From contig CALWIE010000029.1 of NCBI GenBank assembly GCA_944380625.1, forward strand, positions 1 to 14,434: 14,434 nt of DNA, written 5' to 3'. The notes under the pieces were generated by a model that ran no database searches, was not told where the DNA came from, and saw only the letters and a list, made by a program, of their open reading frames with translations. Below, one piece after another: positions 1-6,827 of this stretch; positions within the stretch are counted from its first letter, which is position 1; every line of letters begins with the position of its first letter. Source of the DNA: an uncultured Clostridia bacterium. GTDB taxonomy: Bacteria > Bacillota_A > Clostridia > Oscillospirales > Acutalibacteraceae. The position numbers were made by a program, and so were the translations under genes.

Positions 1-536
1 TGGGCACAGGGGACCTTTCGGAGCTGGCCCTGGGCTGGGCCACCTACAACGGGGACCACATGTCCATGTACGGCGTCAACGCCTCCGTCCCCAAGACCCT
101 GGTGCGCCACCTGGTGGCCTACGCCGCCGGCCAGAGCGAGCCCCGGCTGCGGGAGGCCCTTCTGGACGTGCTGGACACCCCTGTCTCCCCGGAGCTTCTG
201 CCCCCTAAGGACGGGGAGACCGCCCAGAAGCCCGACGCGCTGGTGGGTCCCTATGAGCTCCACGACTTTTTCCTCTATTACATGCTGCGCTTCGGTTTTG
301 GCCCGGGGAAGATCTACCGCATGGCCTGCCGGGCCTTTTCCGGGGAGTACGCCCCCCCGGTGGTGAAGAAGTGGCTTTCGGCCTTTTACCGGCGTTTTTT
401 CACCCAGCAGTTCAAGCGCTCCTGCCTGCCCGACGGCCCCAAGGTGGGGTCTGTCACCCTGTCCCCCCGAGGGGACTGGCGCATGCCCTCGGACGCCAGC
501 TGGGCCCTGTGGAAAGGGGAGCTGGAAAAGCTTTAA
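1..536 (+). CDS. nadE: NAD(+) synthase, glutamine-dependent, C-terminal part (5' truncated by window edge)
   Basis: This is the last 177 residues of a glutamine-hydrolysing NAD+ synthase, which amidates nicotinic acid adenine dinucleotide to NAD+ using ATP and ammonia drawn from glutamine. The first complete codon is at position 3. The visible part begins in the conserved [12 protein letters not shown] segment of the synthetase domain, continues through [20 protein letters not shown], and ends with the family's typical tail ([29 protein letters not shown]). That SPRGDWR tail belongs to the long, two-domain NadE class of roughly 640 residues. The N-terminal nitrilase-type glutaminase and the SGGxDS ATP site therefore lie upstream of the window. 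The stop (534-536) is 43 bases before the next start with no terminator between, so it probably heads or belongs to the rightward operon. The family call is secure. Confidence 0.95.
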   Translation, partial: GTGDLSELALGWATYNGDHMSMYGVNASVPKTLVRHLVAYAAGQSEPRLREALLDVLDTPVSPELLPPKDGETAQKPDALVGPYELHDFFLYYMLRFGFGPGKIYRMACRAFSGEYAPPVVKKWLSAFYRRFFTQQFKRSCLPDGPKVGSVTLSPRGDWRMPSDASWALWKGELEKL

Positions 537-579
537 AAGCCGCCTTGGCGGACCTACGGAAAGAAGGAGGTAACGACCT

Positions 580-1707
580 ATGCTCGGACGGGAATCGATT
601 CTATGGGGGAGGCCCAGCGACCCGGGGGACGCCCCCCGGCGCAGCATCCTCCACTGTGTGCGGATGCTGGCCCCCTTCCAAGAGGCCTTGCCGGAGAGCC
701 CCTATCTGGCCTCCGACGTGGCGGAGGGGGAGCGGCAGTTTTACGCCTTCCTCCACGGCCTCTACGCCGAGATGTACGGCGACCCCGGATTTTTCCTGGT
801 GCCGGAGACAGAGTACGACGCCTATATGGCGTCCCCTGCCCGCAAGCAATGGGAGGAAAAGCACGCCCAGCCCGTCCCGGGAGAGCGCGCCCCCGTGGAC
901 CAAAAGGAGAGCCGGCTGCGCAACCAGTTCCAGCAGGCCATCCGCTTTTACGCGGCCTACCTTTACGAAGTGGGGATGCGGGGCCGGTTCTCCCAGGAGG
1001 GTGTGCTGGAGCTGCCCCTTTCCGCCTGGCGGGAGGCCCGGGCCGCCATGGAGTGGCCCCACCTGCGGGAGGGCAACGAGGAGCGCTTCCAGCGGCTGCG
1101 GGCCCTGGGCCTGGGGGTCACCCAGGGGAAGGGCAGCGTGCGGGTGCTCAACCGGGATTTCCCCAAGATGATGTTCGGCCTGTGGGCCCTGTGCGCCGCG
1201 CCCAAAACGGCCTACCACCGGACCAACTACCTGCGGCTGGACTATGCGGGGGCCCTGCGGGGCAGCCCCGCCCTGGAGGACGTCTTCCGGGTGCTGAGCC
1301 CCGTGCGGGCCCAGCAGGCAAGGCAGCTGCACAAGGCTGCGGAGCAGGCAGGCTTCCGGGGGAAGATCCGTCCCCTGCGGGAGATCACCTCGGGGAGTTT
1401 CTGGAAGGTGGAGTACTCCCGGGAGGGAAAGGTGGCCGCCGTCCTCTACGCCGCGCCGGAGGGGCTCAACTTTGGGCTGCACTTGGGGGCCCCCCAGCGG
1501 GCCCAGGGGTTCTTGGAGCGGGCCGGGAAGGAGGCCCCCGCCCTGGAGGAGTGGCTGCGGGGCCGCCTGCAGGAGCAGTGGGAGCCAAAGCCCGGCGGCC
1601 CGGTGCTGTGGGCCCAGGCCGAGGAGCCCAGCCCCCAGGACACAGACGCCCTGGCGGCGCTGTTGGGGCTGGTCCGGGAGTGCTATTTCAAAGCGGAGGA
1701 GAAATAA
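580..1707 (+). CDS. Uncharacterised 375-residue protein
   Basis: I do not recognise this protein. The ATG at 580 is preceded by a clear AAGGAGG site (about 565-571), and codon use matches the neighbouring genes, so it is a real gene. It is soluble-looking: no signal peptide, no membrane span, no metal-binding or nucleotide-binding signature. Residues 20-250 are rich in predicted helix, with many Arg, Tyr and Phe residues (for example FYAFLHGLYAEMYGDPGFF at 54-72 and FYAAYLYEVGMRGRF at 123-137). Residues about 270-303 (GSFWKVEYSREGKVAAVLY, then LNFGLHLGA) look like a run of beta-strands. They faintly recall small modules such as YjbR or DUF3788, but I cannot establish this. It lies between nadE and a D-2-hydroxyacid dehydrogenase gene, 46 bases upstream of the latter, and is likely co-transcribed with both. 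No function is assigned. Confidence 0.85.
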   Translation: MLGRESILWGRPSDPGDAPRRSILHCVRMLAPFQEALPESPYLASDVAEGERQFYAFLHGLYAEMYGDPGFFLVPETEYDAYMASPARKQWEEKHAQPVPGERAPVDQKESRLRNQFQQAIRFYAAYLYEVGMRGRFSQEGVLELPLSAWREARAAMEWPHLREGNEERFQRLRALGLGVTQGKGSVRVLNRDFPKMMFGLWALCAAPKTAYHRTNYLRLDYAGALRGSPALEDVFRVLSPVRAQQARQLHKAAEQAGFRGKIRPLREITSGSFWKVEYSREGKVAAVLYAAPEGLNFGLHLGAPQRAQGFLERAGKEAPALEEWLRGRLQEQWEPKPGGPVLWAQAEEPSPQDTDALAALLGLVRECYFKAEEK

Positions 1708-1753
1708 AGCGGGAAACGCCCGGCCCATGGCGCCGGAGAAGGGAGAGTTTTGT

Positions 1754-2776
1754 ATGGAAGCAAAGCGCGTTTTAGTGACGATACCTGTGGAGGAGGGCCA
1801 TGTGAAAAAGCTGCAGGAGGCGGCGCCCGGCTGGGAGTTCCGCTTCCGCAAGGTGGGGGACCTGTTCCCGGCTTCCGCCCGGCCCCAGGGGACTTTGGAA
1901 AACCCGCCCCTGTCCCCGGAGGACGTGGCCTGGGCGGACATCAGCCTGGGCAACGTCCCCCCCGCCATGCTGGAGGGTTCCTGCAAGCTTTTGTGGCTGC
2001 AAACCAACAGCGCCGGGGTGGACGGCTACTTAAAGCCCGGTGTCCTGGGGAAGGACACCTTGCTCACCAACGCCACCGGGGCCTACGGCCTGGCCATCTC
2101 CGAGCACATGCTGGGGATGCTTTTGGAGATCCTTAAAAAGCTGGAGCTCTACCGGGACGCCCAAAAGGCGGGCCGGTGGGAGTCCTTGGGCCGGGTGCAG
2201 TCCGTGTACGGCTCCACCGTGCTGGTGCTGGGCATGGGGGACATCGGCGGGGAGTTCGCCGCCCGCTGCAAGGCCCTGGGGGCCCGGGTCATCGGTGTGC
2301 GCCGGAGCCAGCGCCCCTGCCCGGACTACGCCGACGAGGTCCACCTGCTGGAGGACCTGGACCGGCTGCTCCCCCAGGCGGACGTGGTGGCCGTCACTCT
2401 GCCGGGGACAGAGGCCACCCGGGGCCTGCTGAACCGGGAGCGCATTGCCTCCATGAAGGACGGGGCGGTGCTGCTGAACGTGGGCCGCGGGTACATTGTG
2501 GACACCGAGGCCCTGTGCGACGCCCTGGAGGCGGGCAAGCTCTCTGGGGCGGGGGTGGACGTGACCGACCCGGAGCCCCTGCCTCCCCAGCACCGGCTGT
2601 GGCGGATCCCCACGGCGGTGGTGACCCCCCACATCTCCGGCTACTACCATCTGCGGGAGACCCACGAGCGGATCGTGAACATCTTCGTGGAGAATTTGAA
2701 GCGCTTCCAGGCAGGGGAGCCCCTGCGCAACCAGGTGGATTTCTCCACCGGCTACCGGAAGCTGCCCCAGGGGTGA
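1754..2776 (+). CDS. D-2-hydroxyacid dehydrogenase (NAD(P)-dependent)
   Basis: This 340-residue protein is a member of the D-isomer-specific 2-hydroxyacid dehydrogenase family, which interconverts 2-oxoacids and D-2-hydroxyacids in the cytoplasm. The N-terminal substrate domain is divergent. The cofactor domain carries the Rossmann motif GMGDIG (160-165) and all three catalytic residues of the family: Arg245 in LNVGRG, Glu274 in TDPEP and His293 in TPHISG. Two arginines (183-184) directly after the second beta-strand hint at NADPH rather than NADH, which is inference. The start at 1754 is supported by GGGAG eight bases upstream. An in-frame ATG at 1727 is possible but has a poorer site. It ends eight bases before the cysteine desulfurase start, so the two are translationally close. 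The substrate cannot be deduced; hydroxypyruvate, glyoxylate or phosphoglycerate are family options. Confidence 0.9.
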   Translation: MEAKRVLVTIPVEEGHVKKLQEAAPGWEFRFRKVGDLFPASARPQGTLENPPLSPEDVAWADISLGNVPPAMLEGSCKLLWLQTNSAGVDGYLKPGVLGKDTLLTNATGAYGLAISEHMLGMLLEILKKLELYRDAQKAGRWESLGRVQSVYGSTVLVLGMGDIGGEFAARCKALGARVIGVRRSQRPCPDYADEVHLLEDLDRLLPQADVVAVTLPGTEATRGLLNRERIASMKDGAVLLNVGRGYIVDTEALCDALEAGKLSGAGVDVTDPEPLPPQHRLWRIPTAVVTPHISGYYHLRETHERIVNIFVENLKRFQAGEPLRNQVDFSTGYRKLPQG

Positions 2777-2783
2777 GCGGCCC

Positions 2784-3929
2784 ATGGAGATCCAAGGGGA
2801 ACACTATTTAGACAACAGCGCCACCACCCAGGTGCTCCCCGCCGTGGCGGAAAAGGCCCTGGCGGCAATGGTGGAGGAGTACGGCAACCCCTCCTCCCTG
2901 CACACCCGGGGCTTTCGGGCCAGGAAGCTGGTGGAGGAGGCCCGGGCCCTGGTGGCCGCCCGGCTGGGGGCCCAGCCCGAGGAGGTCTTCTTCACCAGCG
3001 GGGGCACCGAGGCCAACAACCTGGCCCTCTTCGGAGCGGCGGAGGCTCGCCGGCACCTGGGGAGGAGGATCGTCACCACCGCCGCGGAGCACGACTCTGT
3101 CCTGGGGCCCTGCGGGGCCCTGGAGCGCCAGGGGTTTGAGGTGGTATACGTAAAGCCGGACAGCTCCGGCTGCCTGCCGGAGCAGGCCCTTTTCGATGCC
3201 GTGGACGGGGACACCATCCTGGTGAGCGTCATGCTGGTGAACAACGAGACGGGAGCCGTCTTCCCCGTGGAGGCCGCCGCCCGGGCCATCCGCCGGGCAA
3301 AGGCCCCGGCCCTGATCCATGTGGACGCGGTCCAGGCCTTTGGAAAGCTGCCCTTTACTGTGAAAAAGCTGGGCGCGGACCTTTTGACCCTCTCCGGACA
3401 CAAGCTCCACGCTCCCAAGGGGGTGGGGGCCCTGTATGTGAAAAAGGGCACGCGGCTTTTGCCCCAGCTGCTGGGGGGCGGCCAGGAGCGGAGCCTGCGG
3501 TCCGGCACGGAGAGCGTCCCGCTGCTCTGCGCCCTGGGGGAGGCGGTGCGCCTTCTCCCTCCCCCCCAGGAGGCCCTAGAGCAGGCGGCGGCCCTAAACG
3601 CCCTGCTGCGGCGGCGCCTGGGGGAGATCCCCGGGGTGCGGATACACTCCCCGGAGGAGGGCTTGCCCCATGTGCTCAACTTCTCCACCGGCCGGGTGCG
3701 GGGGGAGACCATGCTCCACTTCTTGGCCCAGCGGGGGGTGTATGTGAGCTCCGGCTCTGCTTGCGGCAAGGCCAAGCCCAGCCACGTGCTCCAGGCCATG
3801 GGCCTGCCCCGGGACCAGGTGGAGACCGCCCTGCGGGCCAGCTTTTCCCGCTTTAGCACCCAAGAGGACGTAGAGGCCCTGGCAGAGGGTCTCAAAGAGG
3901 GGCTGGACAGCCTGGCCCACGCCCGATAA
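2784..3929 (+). CDS. Cysteine desulfurase, NifS/IscS-type (probable sulfur donor for ThiI)
   Basis: This 381-residue, PLP-dependent cysteine desulfurase removes sulfur from L-cysteine as an enzyme persulfide and releases alanine. It is a class I aminotransferase-fold enzyme that starts with the usual YLDNSATT strand. Visible active-site elements are TSGGTEANNLA (71-81), AEHDSVL with the cofactor-stacking His103, HVDAVQ with Asp181 and Gln184, SGHKLHAPKG with the PLP Schiff-base Lys207, and SSGSACGKAKPSHVL with the catalytic Cys327 on the mobile loop. Length is normal for a family of roughly 380-400 residues. The SD (AGGGGTGAG) overlaps the stop of the upstream gene. Because thiI follows immediately and that ThiI has no rhodanese domain, this is best read as a NifZ-like dedicated partner for 4-thiouridine synthesis. 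A general Fe-S cluster IscS is the alternative. Confidence 0.95.
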   Translation: MEIQGEHYLDNSATTQVLPAVAEKALAAMVEEYGNPSSLHTRGFRARKLVEEARALVAARLGAQPEEVFFTSGGTEANNLALFGAAEARRHLGRRIVTTAAEHDSVLGPCGALERQGFEVVYVKPDSSGCLPEQALFDAVDGDTILVSVMLVNNETGAVFPVEAAARAIRRAKAPALIHVDAVQAFGKLPFTVKKLGADLLTLSGHKLHAPKGVGALYVKKGTRLLPQLLGGGQERSLRSGTESVPLLCALGEAVRLLPPPQEALEQAAALNALLRRRLGEIPGVRIHSPEEGLPHVLNFSTGRVRGETMLHFLAQRGVYVSSGSACGKAKPSHVLQAMGLPRDQVETALRASFSRFSTQEDVEALAEGLKEGLDSLAHAR

Positions 3930-3938
3930 AAAATCATA

Positions 3939-3969
3939 GGGCGGCGTCTTTTACAGAGCGCCGCCTTTT
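3939..3969 (+). promoter_or_regulatory. Intercistronic hairpin followed by a T-run, between the desulfurase gene and thiI
   Basis: GGCGGCG (3940-3946) can pair with CGCCGCC (3959-3965) around a 12-base loop and is followed at once by TTTT. The sequence CTTTTACAG occurs twice, once in the loop (3948-3956) and once after the stem (3965-3973), where it runs into the thiI ribosome site AGGAGAG. This could be a weak terminator that lowers thiI output relative to the desulfurase, or a processing or stability element. The T-run is short, so full termination is unlikely. Confidence 0.45.
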
Positions 3970-3982
3970 ACAGGAGAGTACT

Positions 3983-5158
3983 ATGCCACAGGAAGTCATT
4001 CTTTTGAAGTTGGGGGAAATCGCCCTCAAGGGCCTGAACCGCCGGGCCTTTGAGGACGTCCTCCTGAAAAACATCCGCCGCAGGCTCCAGGGCGCCGGGG
4101 AGTTTTCCGTCTCCTCGGTCCAGTCCACGATCTATGTGGCGCCGGAGGAGGACGGGGCCGACATGGATCTGGCCGAGGACCGGGTGCGCAAGGTCTTTGG
4201 GGTGGTGGGCTACGCCCGGGCGGGGGTCTGCGAAAAGGACCTAGAGAAGATCCAGGAGCGGGCCGCCGCCTACCTGGCGCCCAGCCTGGAAGAGGCCTCC
4301 ACCTTCAAGGTGGAGTGCAAGCGCAGCGACAAGAAATTCCCCTACAAGTCCCCGGAGATCTCCGCCCAGGTGGGGGGATACCTTTTGGAGAAGTTCCCCC
4401 ACCTGCGGGTGGATGTGCGCCATCCCGACCTGGTGGTCCGGGTGGAGGTGCGGGAGCGCTACGCCTTTGTCCACGGGGACACAAAGCCCGGGGCGGGGGG
4501 CATCCCCGTGGGGACCGGCGGCAAGGCGGCGGTGCTCATCAGCGGGGGGCTGGACAGCCCCGTGGCCGCCTGGATGATGGCCAAGCGGGGGGTGGAGCTG
4601 ACGGCCATCCACTTCGCGAGCCCGCCCTACACCAGCGAGCTGGCTCGGGAGAAGGTGAAGCGCCTGCTCCAAAAGGTGGCCCAGTACGCCGGGCGGATCA
4701 AGTTCATCACCGTGAACTTCACCCACTTGCAGGAGGAGATCCGGGACAAGTGCCCCGAGGAGCTCTCCACTGTGATCCTGCGGCGGTTCATGCTCCGGGC
4801 AGCCCAGCGGGTGGCCCGGGAGGAGGGCTGCCAGGCCCTCGTCACCGGGGAGAGCCTGGGGCAGGTGGCCAGCCAGACCCTCCAGGCCATCGCCTGCACC
4901 GACGCGGTGGCGGACATGCCTGTGTTCCGCCCCTTGATCGGCTCGGACAAGTCGGAGATTGTGAAAATCTCCTACCAGATCGACACCTACGACATCTCCA
5001 TCGAGCCCTATGAGGATTGCTGCACTATCTTCACCCCCAAGCACCCCCGGACCCGGCCCATCCTCCACTTTGTGGAGGACGGGGAGAAGGCTATCGACGG
5101 GCAGGCCCTTCTGGAGGAGAGCCTGGAAAACCTGGAGACGGAGTGGGTCTATCCGTAA
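3983..5158 (+). CDS. thiI: tRNA uracil 4-sulfurtransferase ThiI (THUMP plus PP-loop, no rhodanese domain)
   Basis: This 391-residue enzyme makes 4-thiouridine at position 8 of tRNA, adenylating the uridine and then replacing its oxygen with sulfur; many homologues also serve thiazole synthesis. The N-terminal ferredoxin-like and THUMP domains (about 1-165) bind tRNA. GIPVGTGGKA (173-182) leads into the PP-loop ATP site SGGLDS (187-192). GESLGQVASQTLQ (289-301) and the C-terminal YEDCCTIFTPKHP (343-355) are family signatures, with Cys346 the probable counterpart of the conserved catalytic Cys344 of E. coli ThiI. The protein stops about where the roughly 480-residue E. coli enzyme begins its rhodanese domain. 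Bacillus-type ThiI has the same short form and takes sulfur directly from an adjacent NifS-like enzyme, matching this arrangement. The start has AGGAGAG a few bases upstream. Confidence 0.97.
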   Translation: MPQEVILLKLGEIALKGLNRRAFEDVLLKNIRRRLQGAGEFSVSSVQSTIYVAPEEDGADMDLAEDRVRKVFGVVGYARAGVCEKDLEKIQERAAAYLAPSLEEASTFKVECKRSDKKFPYKSPEISAQVGGYLLEKFPHLRVDVRHPDLVVRVEVRERYAFVHGDTKPGAGGIPVGTGGKAAVLISGGLDSPVAAWMMAKRGVELTAIHFASPPYTSELAREKVKRLLQKVAQYAGRIKFITVNFTHLQEEIRDKCPEELSTVILRRFMLRAAQRVAREEGCQALVTGESLGQVASQTLQAIACTDAVADMPVFRPLIGSDKSEIVKISYQIDTYDISIEPYEDCCTIFTPKHPRTRPILHFVEDGEKAIDGQALLEESLENLETEWVYP

Positions 5159-5161
5159 AGG

Positions 5162-5181
5162 AGAGGGGGGAGGCCCCCTCT
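5162..5181 (+). promoter_or_regulatory. Stable intercistronic hairpin between thiI and cinA
   Basis: AGAGGGGG (5162-5169) pairs perfectly with CCCCCTCT (5174-5181) around the loop GAGG. No T-run follows, so it is not a standard terminator. It probably marks an mRNA processing or 3'-end stabilising site inside the operon; that is inference. Confidence 0.4.
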
Positions 5182-5210
5182 AGGGAAATCGCATAAGGAG
5201 GAGATTCTAG

Positions 5211-6467
5211 ATGAACGCTGAGATCATTTCCGTGGGGACGGAACTGCTTTTGGGCCAGGTGGTGAACACCGATACGGCCATTGTGGCCCAGGCCCTTTCC
5301 GGGCTGGGGATCAACCTGCTGTACTCCGCTGTGGTGGGGGACAACGTGGAGCGCCTCAAGCACGCGGTGGAGACCGCCATCTCCCGCAGCGACCTGCTGA
5401 TTATGACCGGGGGGCTGGGGCCCACCGCCGACGACCTGACCAAGGAGACCACCGCCGCCTGTGCCGGGAAGAAGCTTACCCTCCACCAGGAGAGCCTGGA
5501 TCGGATTCTCAACTACTTCAACGAGAAAAAGGTGAGCGAGAACCAGGAGAAGCAGGCCTGGCTGCCCGAGGGCTGCCACGTGTTCCAAAACGACAACGGC
5601 ACCGCCCCGGGCTGCGCCTTTTCCGCCCAGACGGGCTGCCAGATCATCATGCTGCCGGGGCCTCCTTCGGAGCTGACCCCCATGCTCCACAACTACGTGG
5701 TGCCCTACCTGCAAAAAGGGCAGGAGGCGGTGATCGTCTCCCACAACGTGCACATCTACGGCCGGGGGGAGGCCCCTGTGGCCCAGATGATGGACGACCT
5801 GATGGACGGGGAGAACCCCACCCTGGCCCCTTACGCCAAGGAGGGGGAGTGCTATCTGCGGGTGACCGCCAAGGCCCCCACCGTGGAAGAGGCCGACGCC
5901 TTGTGCCAGCCGCTGATCGATGAGATCAAGTCCCGGCTGGGAGGCTTTGTCTACAGCGTGGACGTGGAAACCCTGGAAGAGCTGGTGGTCTCCCTGCTCC
6001 GGGAGCAGGGGAAAAAACTGGCCACAGCGGAAAGCTGCACCGGGGGCCTTTTGGCCAAACGCCTGACCGACGTGCCCGGCTCCTCGGAGGTGTTCGACAT
6101 GGGCTGCGTCACCTACGCCAACCAGGCCAAGGAGGATTTGCTCTCTGTCTCCCACGAGACCCTGGAGCGCTTTGGGGCTGTCAGCGAGGAGACCGCCCGG
6201 GAGATGGCCGAGGGCATTGTCCGCCGCTCGGGCAGCGATTTGGGGGTGGGCATCACCGGGATTGCAGGCCCCGACGGGGGCACGGCGGAAAAGCCTGTGG
6301 GGCTCATCTACATCGCCCTTTCCGACGGGGAGCGCACCTGGGTGACAAAGCGCTCGCCCATTGGCCGCACCAAGAGCCGGGCCTGGCACCGCCACTGCGC
6401 CGCCAGCCAGGCCTTGGACATGGTCCGCCGGTACCTGACGGGCCTGCCCGTGCAGGGGGAGGGCTAA
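5211..6467 (+). CDS. cinA: CinA family protein: MoaB-like domain plus nicotinamide-nucleotide amidase (PncC) domain
   Basis: This 418-residue, full-length two-domain CinA begins with MNAEIISVGTELLLGQ, typical of the family. The N-terminal MoaB/MogA-like domain (about 1-170) carries TGGLGPTADDLTKE (66-79), the site used in CinA proteins for ADP-ribose or NMN-type pyrophosphatase chemistry. The C-terminal domain (about 253-412) holds TAESCTGG (272-279), the serine-containing active-site motif of nicotinamide mononucleotide deamidases, and GVGITGIAGPDGGTAEKPVG (345-364). The established role of the amidase is to return NMN to NaMN for NAD recycling, which connects it to nadE at the head of the same block; competence and DNA-damage links are historical. 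AAGGAGGAG sits at the right distance upstream of the ATG. The gene is followed directly by the block's terminator. Confidence 0.96.
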   Translation: MNAEIISVGTELLLGQVVNTDTAIVAQALSGLGINLLYSAVVGDNVERLKHAVETAISRSDLLIMTGGLGPTADDLTKETTAACAGKKLTLHQESLDRILNYFNEKKVSENQEKQAWLPEGCHVFQNDNGTAPGCAFSAQTGCQIIMLPGPPSELTPMLHNYVVPYLQKGQEAVIVSHNVHIYGRGEAPVAQMMDDLMDGENPTLAPYAKEGECYLRVTAKAPTVEEADALCQPLIDEIKSRLGGFVYSVDVETLEELVVSLLREQGKKLATAESCTGGLLAKRLTDVPGSSEVFDMGCVTYANQAKEDLLSVSHETLERFGAVSEETAREMAEGIVRRSGSDLGVGITGIAGPDGGTAEKPVGLIYIALSDGERTWVTKRSPIGRTKSRAWHRHCAASQALDMVRRYLTGLPVQGEG

Positions 6468-6475
6468 AAAGGAGA

Positions 6476-6508
6476 AAAAATCCCGCCGCGTATTGCGGCG
6501 GGATTTTT
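6476..6508. terminator. Bidirectional intrinsic terminator between cinA and the RHH gene
   Basis: TCCCGCCGC (6481-6489) pairs perfectly with GCGGCGGGA (6495-6503) around the loop GTATT. It is flanked by five A residues before and five T residues after, so the structure terminates transcription from either side. It starts nine bases after the cinA stop. A second small hairpin, ACGCCC-TTTA-GGGCGT (6510-6525), lies next to it and overlaps the stop codon of the leftward gene. Confidence 0.92.
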
Positions 6509-6516
6509 CACGCCCT

Positions 6517-6696
6517 TTAGGGCGTCTTGGTTTTTTCCGTGATGACCTTGTACTTGAGCAGCAGGTCTTCCAGCGCCTCGTCCAACAGGCGGGAAGACGG
6601 GATCCGCGTCTTGTCGGACAGGCCCCGGAACATTTCCCACAGCTCCGGGTCCACCGTGGAGGCAACCTGCTTCCGCTTTTGAGCCACGTGCCGCAT
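6517..6696 (-). CDS. Ribbon-helix-helix DNA-binding protein (59 residues)
   Basis: This small MetJ/Arc-type transcription factor candidate has a basic beta-strand (QKRKQVASTVDPEL, residues 6-19) that in this fold dimerises and enters the DNA major groove. Helix A follows (about 16-28), then the turn KTRIPSS, then helix B (RLLDEALEDLLLKYK, 36-50), close to the clostridial RHH_3 pattern. An open frame extends 21 codons further upstream, but the ATG at 6696 has AGGAGGG seven bases away, while the longer version would start inside the promoter, so the short form is right. Its promoter is covered by inverted copies of one half-site, suggesting self-repression. Wider targets are unknown. No antitoxin-style toxin partner is seen beside it. 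Confidence 0.9.
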   Translation of the reverse strand: MRHVAQKRKQVASTVDPELWEMFRGLSDKTRIPSSRLLDEALEDLLLKYKVITEKTKTP

Positions 6697-6740
6697 GCGC
6701 TCGCCCTCCTTTTCTCCAGCTTCCCAGGGGAAGCACCATA

Positions 6741-6778
6741 GTGCTATAAAGTATAGCACGGCTATACTTGTAAATCAA
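6741..6778 (-). promoter_or_regulatory. Promoter and probable operator of the RHH gene
   Basis: Read leftward, -35 TTGATT (6773-6778) and -10 TATACT (6750-6755) are 17 bases apart, giving a start near 6743. Three half-sites of the form GTATAGC(AC) alternate in direction over the -10: GTGCTATA-AAG-TATAGCAC (6741-6759) is a perfect inverted repeat, and GTATAGC-ACG-GCTATAC (6751-6767) is a second one sharing the middle half-site. A further ACTTG-TAAAT-CAAGT (6766-6780) overlaps the -35. A-rich sequence upstream (6781-6803) could act as an UP element. The promoter is well supported; the binding protein is inferred to be the RHH product itself. Confidence 0.75.
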
Positions 6779-6827
6779 GTTGTTTCAAATGTAGTTTTTT
6801 CAATTTGCTTCTATCAAGGCCCGGCTT

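Noticed and set aside
601..2007. A 468-codon open frame on the minus strand
   Set aside because: It lies opposite two well-supported genes, is low-complexity in Gly, Leu and Pro, shows no family motif and has no ribosome site; it is a by-product of G/C-rich third codon positions.
5091..6665. A 524-codon minus-strand frame running through cinA and part of the RHH gene
   Set aside because: It has His/Gly/Leu-rich composition with no domain, is antisense to cinA, and is crossed by the bidirectional terminator.
6517..6696. A toxin-antitoxin pair built around the RHH protein
   Set aside because: The only same-strand neighbour is gluQ, 131 bases away and a clear tRNA-modifying enzyme; no small toxin-like frame lies beside it.
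6697..6759. A 21-codon N-terminal extension of the RHH protein
   Set aside because: It would start inside the mapped-by-motif promoter and operator, upstream of the predicted transcription start; AGGAGGG is placed for the ATG at 6696.
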